The notes under the pieces were generated by a model. The model did not search any database. It was not told the origin of the DNA and was given only the letters and a program-made list of their open reading frames with translations. Of a DNA stretch of 64,000 nt, positions 23,001 through 29,410 are shown piece by piece. Each line of letters starts with the position of its first letter. Positions within the stretch are counted from its first letter, which is position 1. Origin of the DNA: Pseudomonas sp. R28(2017) (GTDB taxonomy: Bacteria; Pseudomonadota; Gammaproteobacteria; Pseudomonadales; Pseudomonadaceae). A program made the position numbers and the translations under genes. The stretch is from positions 62,001 to 126,000 of the forward strand of contig NZ_NEHW01000008.1 of assembly GCF_002112505.1 (NCBI RefSeq), given 5' to 3'.

Positions 23001-23055
23001 CCAGGAAGATCCGAGCCACCACCTCTGGGTGCAGAACAGCATCCATGTCGTCTGA
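11029..23055 (+). CDS. lapF: LapF-like giant secreted biofilm adhesin with 37 Ig-like repeats
   Basis: A 4008-residue type I-secreted surface adhesin needed for cell-cell contacts in mature P. putida biofilms. Residues 1-125 match the BapA/LapF prefix region. A hydrophobic stretch (FAIAGLSLLGVGGVAAAT) and 12 consecutive glycines follow. I count 37 tandem Ig-like (Big-type) repeats of about 85 residues from residue 157 to 3309, each built on TPPxAxxxLxxSxDG, GEAGATVTV and DAAGNVS. The C-terminal ~700 residues hold two copies of a beta-rich/VCBS-like module (GTYGTLLVHADGSYTYT). Two weak RTX-like motifs (GGAGNDILE, GGSGTDTLL) and an uncleaved-type secretion signal end the protein. No TAAG LapG cleavage site is seen in the N-terminus. 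KT2440 LapF is remembered as about 6310 residues, so this allele is much shorter. Confidence 0.93.
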   Translation: MDNIVVADKQSAVATQNAWGNITLNSPGVVQMPVAPDQVATVTRRGQDLIVTLKSGEKVTVGNFFAMDQAGVGSDMVFVGEDGTLWHANYDATAFTGFTFDEVNSLDELVAGIGTAGSETSTFAIAGLSLLGVGGVAAATNGGGGGGGGGGGGEPGDTTPPATPIDLLVSPDGLRLSGRGEAGTRVNVFDAAGNLIGSGTVNADGSFDVALNTPQANGENLGVSLTDAAGNTSQPGTATAPDITAPTAPTELAINAQGTTLTGRAEPGSTVQVLGAGGAVLGSAVAAADGQFSITLQPPQTDGQALQVTATDAAGNASGGTAITAPDDGVGNPPDTTPPDAPTELAVGQAGQQLTGRGEPGTTVQVRDAEGHVIATGTVGTEGTFQVTLNPAVVDGSTLQVTLTDAAGNVSQPGSVTSADLQPPAPPGDLAVSADGSQLTGRAEPGSTVRVLAADGTTVLGTAVAGADGQFTITLDPAQVDGEQLQVTATDAAGNTSTAGSVTAPDIDNGGDTTPPPPATDLAISGDGRTVSGRGEAGATVNVLNDQGQVIGTGTVQADGTFTLQLNTPATNGSSLQVTLTDAAGNVSTPSPLTAPDLQAPAQPTELTLTAGETLSGRAEPGARVEVRDVNGTLIGSGIVAADGTFSFTLDPAQANGEHLAIRVFDAAGNGSAPLDYTAPDITPPGLISNVVVGAGSLVIAGRGEPGATVDVRDANGNLLGSGVVAANGTFLVDLDSPVAAGESIVLTQTDAAGNPSVGLAVIVPATAVPDSPAGLVVAPDGSSISGTATPGSLVEVHDAQGNVIGSVQVGNDGTFTVPIDPAQANGQLLDVVAIDADGNSSLPTPVTAPDITPPTEASDLQLSANGLTLTGRGEVGATVQVTNAQGTVLGTAVVAANGTFTVTLSQAQTDGQVLDVVLRDSSGNSSTATVTAPDLDGPLQPAGLAIDSSGLHLTGQGQAGSTVTVRAADGSVLGTATVGADGRFDVTLGTPQRNGENLTVEATDSLGNSAGPVDFTAPDSTPPQTVGSPVIDGTGTTVSGTGEPGATVIVRGPAGAILGTALVAGNGSFEVTLGTPQTNGQALTVEQRDPAGNLSASVDLAAPDNQPPATPGNLVLSADGTVLTGIGEPGTQVRVTGTGGAVVGTGEVQADGTFQVTLTPPQLNGQTLSVSLTDGGNNTSGTATVVAEDLQAPAPAQGLTLGAGGTLLNGQGEPGAAVQVRNAAGQLLGDAVVNGDGTFSVTLSPAQANGEVLSVVLTDEAGNASPSATLTAPDGTGPTSPGGLLVSADGTTLQGSGEVGSTVEVRNANGDLLGTVVVPPGGSFSVPLSPAQLDGQVLDVTLVDAAGNPSTPAQATAPDLTPPAPSADAAVSADGATVNGTAPGAASVTVTDPAGNVITVAVNPDGSYEVPLGTPLNNGETVTVIVTDAAGNDSTPTTITAPDTTPPAAATDVTVSPDGSVVGGGAEPGSTIIVRDPDGTPRGQGTAGPDGTFVIPVSPPLTSTDTVQVVVRDGGGNETAVNLSGPDGTEVATPTNLALSDDGFLLTGQGTVGALITVTSGGTTLGSGTVGGDGVFRIFFSNAQLNAQTLQITARLSAGGKPSVPAIVVADDTTPPDALTNVAINRSGTTVSGRGEVGATVSVTDSQGTVLGSATVGSNGLFSVTLSPAQANAQNLTVTQADAAGNVSLATPVVAPDLQAPTAATGLSLNGAATVVSGQGEIGATVTVRDVNGAIVGTGTVNQSGQFQVTLNSAQTSGSPLQVTLTDAAGNVSGPASVATPDRTPPAAVGDTQLSADGRQLSGTGEVGATVQVRNAAGTVLGTATVGADGRFTVTFDTPQANGQAIGVTQVDAGGNVSPAVNVTTPDLTPPAALTNVVLNNNGLTLTGLGEAGATVSVRGPDGTIIGSGLVAANGSFTLTLDSAQLNAQRLSVTQTDAGNNTSTAVAVTAPDFTAPAAPTALALAATGLQLSGSAEAGSTVTVRDAAGNVLGSAVAGSNGTFQVTLNSAQTNGQTLQVTATDAAGNVSPAAPYTAADTTPPAAVANLAVSADGATLMGTGEAGATVTVRAPDGAALGTATVGTDGRFTVTLAPAATAGESLSVVQTDAAQNASPAQSVTAPGNTAPDSPDNLLLSADGLVVTGSAPQGSTVNVYGPGGVLLGSAPVGNDGTFTVNLGSAQANGELLQVSAVGTDGSSSLPAELQAPDTTAPQPLSNLVLSSDGLILTGRGEVGATVTVIGEGGIDLGTAVVDANGNFSVNLAAAQLNGEQLSAAQTDGAGNESNSVSLTAPDRVAPDAAQNLAFAGGGSLLNGTGEAGSTVKVLAADGSVVGTAQVMANGSFQVTLAPPQANGQQLQVVLTDAAGNQSTASDITAPDTTPPAAPGELAISSDGVTITGRGEAGAEVTVTNAAGDEIGTAIVDASGHFTVTLNPALGNAEVLSVTQADAAGNVSATSTLQTPDFTPPDILTNVVINTDGSVVSGRGEAGATVTVTNAAGAVLGTTTVLADGSFRVELSPAQINQQVLSVQQADPPGNISEPVTVNAPDLTPPDAALGLRLNAAGDQLGGTGEAGSTVRVYLGTTEIGTATVSANGTFVVNLGAAQLNGQLLQVTLEDASGNISPVSTITAVDSTPPATVIASLNGSGTQLVGTGEAGARVTVMDNQGNLLGQGTIDPDGAFVLNLSTAQINGQVLTVIAQDATGNPSAPLQLTAPDLTPPVQPGNLALTGNGTLLTGSGEVGSTITVRNPAGTVVGTVTVPAGGEFTVTLSPAQNNGQLLTVTSTDSAGNISLPAEYQTADTSPPTAVTNLAISNTYDILTGRGEAGATVTVSFAGQVIGTGLVDSGGNFSIGLSPAPGSVATLAVTQTDAANNTSAVASYVTPLVPPPEPPVNVTLAADGLTLTGTAATGTSIRVYDAAGNLIGSGSANIGNGGFSITLSAAQLNGQHLSVTSVSLLGGESQPVFVTAADITPPANPVVAALSANGLVLSGTGEAGATVTVRDAGGNVLGTGLVNGAGAFSINLSSAQLNGQVLSLTQADAALNVSGATSYTAPDTQAPLAPTNLAINGSGSVLTGNGEPGATVTVQGPAGALGTAVVQPDGTFSVTLTSAQNDGQALVVRQSDAAGNQSGSTGITAPDTTPPAAPVAAINANGTTVSGSGQIGSTVTVRNSAGTVLGTATVGTNGLFVVSLAAAQIDNQALNVTLTDAAGNTSTATAITAPDFTPPANAANLVISADGSTLTGTGEVGATVTVRSATGTVLQTAVVQPNGTFSVTLSPPQDNGQVLSVTLTDPRSNVSGNVNITAPDVDANAPVVASDNLATATVNLAPVTATATYQDQFTTLLSGFSKTYTWTVAAGTTVDPTLTLTTNSVLALLNNATFTLQVKDASGAWVTLATGNTQGLLDLIVLPIGLQVDIGSLQAGDYRLTVASGGIGLVTQVTTTLDLEATSLTQFTGVGTAVSGNVVTDPGTDGSVDARGPDSGAVLQVLKNGTFVAAASGAGTTVQGQYGTLVIHADGSYTYTPNGSPSSVGKVDVFSYQLVHPNGLSDSANLYVRIDSPQATEIWNDNNLSAPATVVDAVNDVDSSHITLANRVDSSSATLGTLSLPLIGSRSATYSTTVGTDTTANLQVVVNSTNLLSLLNGTTIQLLKLNPATGQYVVVETVGGGSLVSLLGGGAGYTFQNQGAGTYHIVVSAGGIGLASSITTSLNTTTTHLTEFVVSSATVASGNLITDPSGTDNLGSALTVLSVLTAANTFTIPGHNGVSVAGTYGTLLVHADGSYTYTLNSGLTSAVIGQHDTFTYELTHPNGTTDTATLTVNLDNAAGLTTFSALVADTSDDSLAVASVAAAASSEVLAGTDGNDHLVGSQGGHITLEGGAGNDILEVVDQNFASVDGGSGTDTLLWGGGDASIDLGTLAERIHNIEVIDLNDTSAVALTLNLADVVAITETGNDTLIIKGDDKDSVHMTDNWTLVGNQTADGIDYNQYTAQEDPSHHLWVQNSIHVV
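11452..11487 (+). repeat. GGY trinucleotide run encoding 12 glycines
   Basis: Twelve consecutive GGC/GGT codons link the LapF prefix domain to the first Ig-like repeat. In-frame slippage here would change linker length only. Confidence 0.85.
11494..20955 (+). repeat. 37 tandem ~255-bp Ig-like repeats in lapF
   Basis: About 9.5 kb of tandem coding repeats, aligned by eye on TPP...APD boundaries. All copies are diverged at the DNA level. Copies 15-17, 32 and 33 are the least typical. Insertions of 3-6 residues occur between repeats 2/3 and 4/5. Confidence 0.85.
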
Positions 23056-23067
23056 GGCCGCTGCAAT

Positions 23068-23090
23068 CCGCCGGGCACTTCGCCCGGCGG
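23068..23090 (+). terminator. Hairpin between lapF and the secretion genes
   Basis: A 9-bp perfect stem CCGCCGGGC/GCCCGGCGG with loop ACTTC lies 12 bp after the lapF stop. There is no T-run, so partial attenuation or mRNA processing is more likely than full termination. Confidence 0.5.
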
Positions 23091-23118
23091 CAAGGACGAA
23101 CAGCAGTAAGGGAATTTC

Positions 23119-24552
23119 GTGAAGCGACGCAGTCCGCTGTCACCGCTGTGGCTGGGAGCCTTCGGGCTCCTGGTGTCGAACCTGAACCCGGTTGCCCAGG
23201 CGGCCGATGACATAGACCCCAGACTGCGCACCATCGGCCCGTCATTGATGCGCGACGCGCCCGACGCCATCCCCGCCCGTCCACCTTCCGGGCAAGCCAG
23301 CAACACAGGTGACCGCCTGGGGCTGGCCGAAGCGGTGCTGACCGCCGCGCAGTGGCACCCGAGCATCGCCGAAGCAGTCGGCAACCTGTACAAGCAGGGC
23401 GAAGGCATCAACGTCGCCCGTGCCGGTTACTACCCTCAGATCTCCGGCGGTATCCGCACCGGCTATGACACCGGCTACGGCGGCGACCGCAACAGCCAGG
23501 CGCTGAACCTGTCGTTGAAGCAGATGCTCTATGACTTCGGCAAGGTCGACAGTGCCGTCAGCGCCGCCCAGGCCGCCGCTACCCGGGCCCAGGCCAACAT
23601 CCTGCTGGTGGTCGACGACCTCGCCCGCGACACGGCCTACGCCTGGATCGAAACCCGCCGCTATGAACAGCTGATGGTGATTGCCCGCGACCAGATCCGT
23701 GGCGTCGGCGACATCGCCGGCATGGCCCGCCAACGCAGCGACATGGGCGCCAGCACGCGCTCTGACGTGGTCCAGGCCGAGTCGCGGGTGGAAGGCGCCC
23801 GCGCCACCCTCGAGGAATACCAGTCGCAGTACGAACGCTGGCGCTCGACCCTGGCCGAACTGCTTGGCCGGGTCGCGCCGCCGGCCCTCGCCGAGGAGTC
23901 CCCGCCAGAGCTGAACCAGGCCTGCAAGCGTTCTTCAGGGGGTAGCGACCGGCTGCCAGCCGTGCTGATGGCCCTGGCCTTGCGCGCCCAGTCCCAGGCC
24001 GAACTGGCCCAGGCCAAGGCCGAAGCCTACCCCACGCTGTCGCTGCAGCCGCAGGTCAATCATTACCTGGACAACGACTACAACCGCGACAACCGAAGCC
24101 TGGACCGCACCCAGGCGGGCATCTACCTGAACGTCGAGGTGCCGATCTACCAGGGTGGTGCCATCAGCGCCCGCAGCCGCGCCGCCGGCCATGCCCTGAG
24201 CGCCGCCGACTCCGCCGAAGACGCCGCACGCCTGCAAGCCCGCCGCGGCCTGGCCGAAGCCATGGCACAGACATCCGGGCTGGGCCGGCGCCTGAATTCG
24301 CTGGAGGCACGCCAGACCAGCATCCAGGAAGCCCGCGAACTGTATGGCCGGCAGTACCTGGACCTGGGCACCCGGCCGCTGCTCGACCTGCTCAACGCCG
24401 AGCAGGAGATCTACCAGTCACGCTTCGAACTCGCCGGCACCCGCTCCGACCTGCTGCGCCTGGATGTCGACTGCCTGTACAACACCGGCGCCCTGCGTAC
24501 CGCCTTCGGGCTGGACGGGCGCAACCTGCAAGGGGTGGAAATCGAGCCATGA
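23119..24552 (+). CDS. TolC-family outer membrane protein of a type I secretion system
   Basis: A 477-residue protein starting at GTG with AAGGGA 6 nt upstream. A signal peptide ends near AQA-A (about residue 30). Two repeated OEP coiled-coil/beta halves follow. The first includes LRTGYDT-like outer strand sequence and KQMLYDFGKVDSAV, and the second includes VEVPIYQGGAISARSRAAGHAL. This is the trimeric exit channel. Only 63 bp separate it from lapF, and it overlaps the ABC gene by 4 nt, so it very probably exports LapF. I recall the name lapH for KT2440 equivalents but am not certain of it. Confidence 0.88.
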   Translation: MKRRSPLSPLWLGAFGLLVSNLNPVAQAADDIDPRLRTIGPSLMRDAPDAIPARPPSGQASNTGDRLGLAEAVLTAAQWHPSIAEAVGNLYKQGEGINVARAGYYPQISGGIRTGYDTGYGGDRNSQALNLSLKQMLYDFGKVDSAVSAAQAAATRAQANILLVVDDLARDTAYAWIETRRYEQLMVIARDQIRGVGDIAGMARQRSDMGASTRSDVVQAESRVEGARATLEEYQSQYERWRSTLAELLGRVAPPALAEESPPELNQACKRSSGGSDRLPAVLMALALRAQSQAELAQAKAEAYPTLSLQPQVNHYLDNDYNRDNRSLDRTQAGIYLNVEVPIYQGGAISARSRAAGHALSAADSAEDAARLQARRGLAEAMAQTSGLGRRLNSLEARQTSIQEARELYGRQYLDLGTRPLLDLLNAEQEIYQSRFELAGTRSDLLRLDVDCLYNTGALRTAFGLDGRNLQGVEIEP

Positions 24553-26717
24553 ACGATACCGTGAAACTGACCCAGTCCGGTCAGGAGCAGAACCCGGAGC
24601 AGCCGGTGGTTCATCGGCCCGACCTCGGCCCCTGGCTGGAAGTGATGCTGCAGGTCGCTCACCACTATCGCCTGGATGTCTCGCCCCAGCGTATCCGCCT
24701 GGCGGCGGTCGAAGATGCACGCCCGCTGGATGAAATCCTCCGGCACATGGCGCGCCAGGCCGGCCTGACGCTGCGCTTCGTGCGCTACGACGCCAAGGCC
24801 CTGCGCCAATGGCGCACGCCACTGGTGCTGGAGCTGGACGATGGCCAGCTGGCCACGGTCGAGGCGGTGACCGAGGAAAACGAGCTGGCCGTGGTCTTCG
24901 CCGGCGACCAGCGCCTGACCTCGCGCCTGCCTCGCGAAGCACTCGAAGGGCGCATCAACCGCGTGGCCCTGATGCGCCCGGCGCGGCCGTTGCGCGATGT
25001 GCGCACCGACGACTACACCGCGCCCTACGATCGGCACTGGTTTACCCGCATCGTGCTGCGCGACCTGCGCCCCTACGGCCAGGTGATGGTCGCCTCGCTG
25101 GTGGCCAACGTGCTGGCACTGGCCGGGGTGCTGTTTTCAATGCAGGTGTACGACCGGGTGATCCCCGCCGAGTCCCTGCCGACCCTGTACGTGCTGTTCG
25201 GCGGCGTGGTGCTGGCGCTGGTGTTCGACTTCAGCATGCGCCTGCTGAGGTTGAAGGTCACCGACCTGCTCGGCAAGCGTGCCGATTTGCGGGTGTCCGA
25301 CCTGGTCTATGGGCATGCGCTGCGCCTGCGCAACTCGGCGCGGCCGAAGTCCACCGGTTCTTTCATCTCGCAGTTGCGCGAGTTGGAGTCGATCCGCGAC
25401 CTGATCACCTCGAGCACCGCCACCGCCTTGGCCGACCTGCCGTTCTTCCTGCTGTTCCTGTTCGTGTTCTGGCTGATCGGTGGCGTGCTGGTGTTCATCC
25501 CGCTGGTGGCGCTGCTGGCCATGGTCATCCCGGGCCTGCTCGCACAACGGCGCCTGGCGGTACTGGCCAATGCCTCGATGCGTGAATCTTCGCTGCGCAA
25601 TGCCATGCTAGTGGAAAGCATCCAGGGCCTCGACGAGATCAAGGCGCTGCAGGCCGAGGCGCGCTTCGAGCGCCAGTGGAACCAGTACAACGCCGCCTGT
25701 GCGCACACCAACCTGCGCCTGCGCACCCTGACCAACGGCCTGGTGACCTGGACGCAGAACGTGCAGGGCGCGGTGTTTGCCGTGGTCATCGTGATCGGCG
25801 CGCCGATGGTGATTGCCGGCGACCTCACCACCGGTAGCCTGGTCGCCGCCTCGATGCTGTCGTCACGGATGATGGCACCACTGGCGCAGCTGACCCATGT
25901 GTTGACCCGTTGGCAGCAGGCCAAGGTGGCCCTGCAGGGCCTGGACAAGCTGATGCAGTCGCCGGTCGACCACCCTGAAGGCGAAGCCCGTGTGCACTTG
26001 CCAGCCATCCGTGGCGAATATGCCCTGCGCCAGGCCAACTTCCGCTATAGCCCGGAAGCCCCGCCGGTGCTGAGCATCGGCCAGCTCGACATCCAGCCCG
26101 GCGAGCGCATCGCCGTGCTCGGGCGCAACGGCGCCGGCAAGTCGACCCTGCTGCAGGCCCTTGGTGGCGCCATGGACCTGAGCCAGGGCGAAGTCAGCCT
26201 CGATGGCATCGCCATGGCCCACCTCGACCCGGCCGACCTGCGCCGCGACGTCGGCCTGCTGGCCCAGTACGCCCGGCTGTTCCACGGCACCCTGCGGGAA
26301 AACCTCACCCTCGGCGCCGGCCAGGCCAGCGACCAGGAACTGGTGGCCGCGCTGGCCGCCACCGGTGCGCTGGAATTCGTCCGCCACCTGCCCAAGGGCC
26401 TCGACCACCTGATCCTCGAAGGCGGCCAGGGCCTGTCGGGCGGGCAGCGCCAGGCGCTGGTGCTCGCGCGTTTGCTGGTTCGCCAACCCCAGGTGCTGCT
26501 GCTCGACGAACCCACCGCCTCGCTCGACGACGTCACCGAACGCAAGCTGCTGGATAACCTGGAACGCTTCTGCCAGGGCCGCACCCTGGTGATCGCCACG
26601 CACCGCCTGAGCGTGCTGCAGCGGGTGGAGCGCATCATCGTGCTGGACGGCGGGCGCATCGTCATCGACGACAAGCGCGACGCCGCCCTGGCCAAGCTGC
26701 AAGGAGCGCAGGCATGA
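24549..26717 (+). CDS. Type I secretion ABC transporter (ATPase/permease)
   Basis: A 722-residue LapB-type exporter. The N-terminal ~140 residues form a C39-like domain lacking the catalytic Cys, as in RTX/adhesin exporters. The membrane domain follows (about 170-440). The nucleotide-binding domain has Walker A GRNGAGKST, signature LSGGQRQAL, Walker B VLLLDEPTASLDD and the H-loop ATHRLS. Its ATG overlaps the tolC stop (ATGA) and its stop overlaps the HlyD ATG. It powers one-step export of the neighbouring adhesin. Confidence 0.93.
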   Translation: MNDTVKLTQSGQEQNPEQPVVHRPDLGPWLEVMLQVAHHYRLDVSPQRIRLAAVEDARPLDEILRHMARQAGLTLRFVRYDAKALRQWRTPLVLELDDGQLATVEAVTEENELAVVFAGDQRLTSRLPREALEGRINRVALMRPARPLRDVRTDDYTAPYDRHWFTRIVLRDLRPYGQVMVASLVANVLALAGVLFSMQVYDRVIPAESLPTLYVLFGGVVLALVFDFSMRLLRLKVTDLLGKRADLRVSDLVYGHALRLRNSARPKSTGSFISQLRELESIRDLITSSTATALADLPFFLLFLFVFWLIGGVLVFIPLVALLAMVIPGLLAQRRLAVLANASMRESSLRNAMLVESIQGLDEIKALQAEARFERQWNQYNAACAHTNLRLRTLTNGLVTWTQNVQGAVFAVVIVIGAPMVIAGDLTTGSLVAASMLSSRMMAPLAQLTHVLTRWQQAKVALQGLDKLMQSPVDHPEGEARVHLPAIRGEYALRQANFRYSPEAPPVLSIGQLDIQPGERIAVLGRNGAGKSTLLQALGGAMDLSQGEVSLDGIAMAHLDPADLRRDVGLLAQYARLFHGTLRENLTLGAGQASDQELVAALAATGALEFVRHLPKGLDHLILEGGQGLSGGQRQALVLARLLVRQPQVLLLDEPTASLDDVTERKLLDNLERFCQGRTLVIATHRLSVLQRVERIIVLDGGRIVIDDKRDAALAKLQGAQA

Positions 26718-27898
26718 GCAACCACGAACTCCCCGCGTCGTACCTGGATGGCCAGGACGACCAGGCCGTGTTGCGCGCCGGCCGCGTCATCACCCTCTGC
26801 GCCGTCATGCTCGCCATGTTCCTGGCCTGGGCGGCCTGGTTCGAGGTGACCGAAGTCTCCACCGGCACCGGCAAGGTGATCCCCAGCTCACGCGAGCAGG
26901 TGATCCAGTCGTTCGAAGGTGGCATTGTCGCCGAGATGAACGTGGCCGAAGGCGACCTGGTCGAGCGCGGCCAGGTGCTTGCCCAGCTCGACCCGACCAA
27001 GACCGCCTCCAGCGTTGGCGAAAGCGAAGCCAAGTACCGTGCGGCCAAAGCCAGCGTGGCGCGGCTGCGGGCCGAGGTCACCGGCAAGCCGCTGAGTTTC
27101 CCCGAGAGCCTGCGTGACTCGCCCGACCTGATCGACGCCGAGACGGCGCTGTACGAAACCCGCCGCCGTGGCCTGGAGCAGACCCTGGCCGGCATCGAGG
27201 ATTCGCTGCGGCTGGTGCGTGCGGAGCTGAAGATCACCGAGAACCTGGCCAAGATGGGCGCCTCCAGCCGGGTTGAAGTGATCCGCCTGAACCGCCAGCG
27301 CTCGGAGCTGGAACTCAAGGCCAACGAAGCGCGTTCCGAGTACCTGGTGCGCGCCCGCGAAGAGCTGGCCAAGGCCAGTGCCGAAGCCGACAGCCTGTCG
27401 GAGGTGATCCGCGGGCGCAGCGATTCGCTGACGCGCCTGACCCTGCGCTCGCCGGTACGCGGCATCGTCAAGGACATCGAGGTCAACACCCTGGGCGGCG
27501 TGGTGCAACCCGGCGGGCAGGTGATGAAGATCGTGCCGATGGACGAGCGCCTGCTGATCGAAACACGTATCGCCCCGCGGGACATTGCCTTCATCCACCC
27601 CGACCAGGCCGCCAAGGTCAAGATCAGCGCCTATGACTACTCGGTGTATGGCGGGCTGGAGGGCAAGGTGGTGGGGATATCGCCGGATACCCTGCAGGAC
27701 GAGGTGAAGCCGGAGATCTACTACTACCGGGTGTTCATCCGCACCGAGCAGGACAGCCTGACCAACAAGGCCGGCAAGCACTTCGCGATCGTGCCGGGGA
27801 TGATTGCCACAGTGGATATCCGCACGGGCGAGAAGACCATCCTCGATTACCTGATCAAACCGCTGAACCGCGCCCGCGAAGCCCTGCGCGAACGCTGA
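26714..27898 (+). CDS. HlyD-family membrane fusion protein of the type I system
   Basis: A 394-residue periplasmic adaptor with one N-terminal membrane helix (about 27-45). It has a split lipoyl/barrel-sandwich domain (EGGIVAEMNVAEGDLVERGQVLAQLDP and SPVRGIVKDIEVNTLGGVV), a long coiled-coil hairpin between them, and the C-terminal beta-barrel typical of HlyD (IAFIHPDQAAKVKISAYDYSVYGGLEGKV). It ends the three-gene secretion operon. The 4-nt overlap with the ABC gene suggests coupled translation. Confidence 0.93.
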   Translation: MSNHELPASYLDGQDDQAVLRAGRVITLCAVMLAMFLAWAAWFEVTEVSTGTGKVIPSSREQVIQSFEGGIVAEMNVAEGDLVERGQVLAQLDPTKTASSVGESEAKYRAAKASVARLRAEVTGKPLSFPESLRDSPDLIDAETALYETRRRGLEQTLAGIEDSLRLVRAELKITENLAKMGASSRVEVIRLNRQRSELELKANEARSEYLVRAREELAKASAEADSLSEVIRGRSDSLTRLTLRSPVRGIVKDIEVNTLGGVVQPGGQVMKIVPMDERLLIETRIAPRDIAFIHPDQAAKVKISAYDYSVYGGLEGKVVGISPDTLQDEVKPEIYYYRVFIRTEQDSLTNKAGKHFAIVPGMIATVDIRTGEKTILDYLIKPLNRAREALRER

Positions 27899-27917
27899 CT
27901 GCAGCCTTTACACGCCC

Positions 27918-28007
27918 CCTGTGGGAGCGGGCATGCCCGCGAACACCGGCGCAGCCGGTGCCATGCACCGCGTTGGATTCTTCGCGGGCGCGCCCGCTCC
28001 CACAGGG
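27918..28007. repeat. Inverted pair of P. putida REP elements
   Basis: Two inverted REP copies (CTGTGGGAGCGGGCATGCCC at the left, TTCGCGGGCGCGCCCGCTCC at the right) surround a small GC hairpin. They lie 3' of the secretion operon. Confidence 0.88.
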
Positions 28008-28100
28008 ATAGCGCCCTACTTTGCAATCTGTGCCTGGACGCTAAAGAGCCGTGGGATCAGGCCGATAACCCGGCATCCCCTGTTTCCCACGAAGGTCACC

Positions 28101-29000
28101 ATGGCCACGCAAAATGCCCGCGCGGATTCGCTGTCCCTGCTGCTGTTCACCCTGCGCAGCGGCAAGCTGATGGCAATCAACCTGCTCAAGGTCAGCGAGA
28201 TCATCCCCTGCCCACCCCTGACCAAGCTGCCCGAATCGCACCCCCACGTGAAAGGCGTGGCGACCCTGCGCGGCAACTCGCTGTCGGTGATCGACCTGTC
28301 CCGGGCCATCGGCGAACGCCCGCTGGCCGACCCCGACGGCGGCTGCCTGATCGTCACCGAGATCAGCCGCTCGCGCCAGGGCCTGCACGTGCAGGCGGTG
28401 AGCCGCATCGTCCATTGCCTGAGCACCGACATCAAGCCGCCGCCGTTCGGCTCGGGCAACCGTTCGTTCATCACCGGCGTGACCCGGGTCGACAACACCC
28501 TGGTGCAGGTGCTGGACATCGAAAAGGTCATCCACGGCATCGCTCCGCCCGAGCCGGAGCCACAACCGGGTGAGCTGAGCGAGGAAGATGCCAGCCTGCT
28601 GGCCGCCGCCAACATCCTGGTGGTCGACGACAGCCAGGTGGCGCTGCAGCAGTCGGTACACACCCTGCGCAACCTCGGCATCGACTGCCACACCGCACGC
28701 AGCGCCAAGGATGCGATGAACGTGCTGCTGGAACTGCAAGGCACCGCGCAAGAGATCAACATCATCGTCTCGGACATCGAAATGTCCGAGATGGACGGTT
28801 ATGCCTTCACCCGCACCCTGCGCGAGACGCCAGACTTCCAGCACCTCTACGTTTTGTTGCACACCTCGCTGGACAGCGCCATGAGCAGCGAGAAAGCCAG
28901 GCTGGCCGGGGCCAATGCCATCCTCACCAAGTTCTCTTCGCCCGACCTGACCGACTGCCTGGTGACGGCGGCGCGGACCGTGGTGTTTGCCGAGCGCTGA
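28101..29000 (+). CDS. CheV-type chemotaxis coupling protein (CheW-REC)
   Basis: A 299-residue cytoplasmic protein. The N-terminal CheW domain (about 10-160) includes KLMAINLLKVSEIIPCPPLTKLPESHPHVKGVATLRG. The C-terminal receiver domain (about 175-298) has NILVVDDSQ acidic residues, the phospho-acceptor Asp in IIVSDIEMSEMDGY, and a lysine in AILTKFSSPD. I chose ATG 28101 (MATQNARAD), with GAAGG upstream, over a longer start inside the REP element. CheV links receptors to CheA and may act as a phosphate sink. It is not part of a chemotaxis operon here. Confidence 0.92.
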   Translation: MATQNARADSLSLLLFTLRSGKLMAINLLKVSEIIPCPPLTKLPESHPHVKGVATLRGNSLSVIDLSRAIGERPLADPDGGCLIVTEISRSRQGLHVQAVSRIVHCLSTDIKPPPFGSGNRSFITGVTRVDNTLVQVLDIEKVIHGIAPPEPEPQPGELSEEDASLLAAANILVVDDSQVALQQSVHTLRNLGIDCHTARSAKDAMNVLLELQGTAQEINIIVSDIEMSEMDGYAFTRTLRETPDFQHLYVLLHTSLDSAMSSEKARLAGANAILTKFSSPDLTDCLVTAARTVVFAER

Positions 29001-29098
29001 CGCACGTGTTGTTATATTCAGCGACAAACTCCCTGGCTTGCCGCCAGGGATGACTCGGGCATAATTCGCGCCCCTCGGATAATTTCCCGGAACCGCGT

Positions 29099-29410
29099 AT
29101 GAAGTTTTTCAGCTCTCTTCTGATCGCCTGCGCCCTGTTCAGCGGTGTCGCCCAGGCTTCCAGCAGTCAGGCCTGGAACGAGCAGCGCCAGCAGATGCTC
29201 AAGGCCTGCCTGAACGCCAGCCAGTTCAAGGATGCCCACGCCCGTGGCAAACCGGCGGAGTTCGATGATCAGGTCGGTTTCAGCGCCCTGCTGATCGAAG
29301 GGGTTTATCCACAGAAGCACATGCAGCAACGCACCGGCACCGAGCTCTGCCTATACGACCGCAAGCAGCAGCAGGCCCACGTCAGCGAATGGAACCCGGA
29401 CGCCAAGTGA
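29099..29410 (+). CDS. Small secreted protein of unknown function
   Basis: A 103-residue protein with a clear signal peptide (MKFFSSLLIACALFSGVAQA). The mature part is short, with two cysteines (KACLNASQF and TELCLYDRK) that could form a disulfide. I do not recognise the family. Its stop codon overlaps the GTG start of the YkgJ-like gene (GTGA), so the two are translated together. Confidence 0.75.
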   Translation: MKFFSSLLIACALFSGVAQASSSQAWNEQRQQMLKACLNASQFKDAHARGKPAEFDDQVGFSALLIEGVYPQKHMQQRTGTELCLYDRKQQQAHVSEWNPDAK

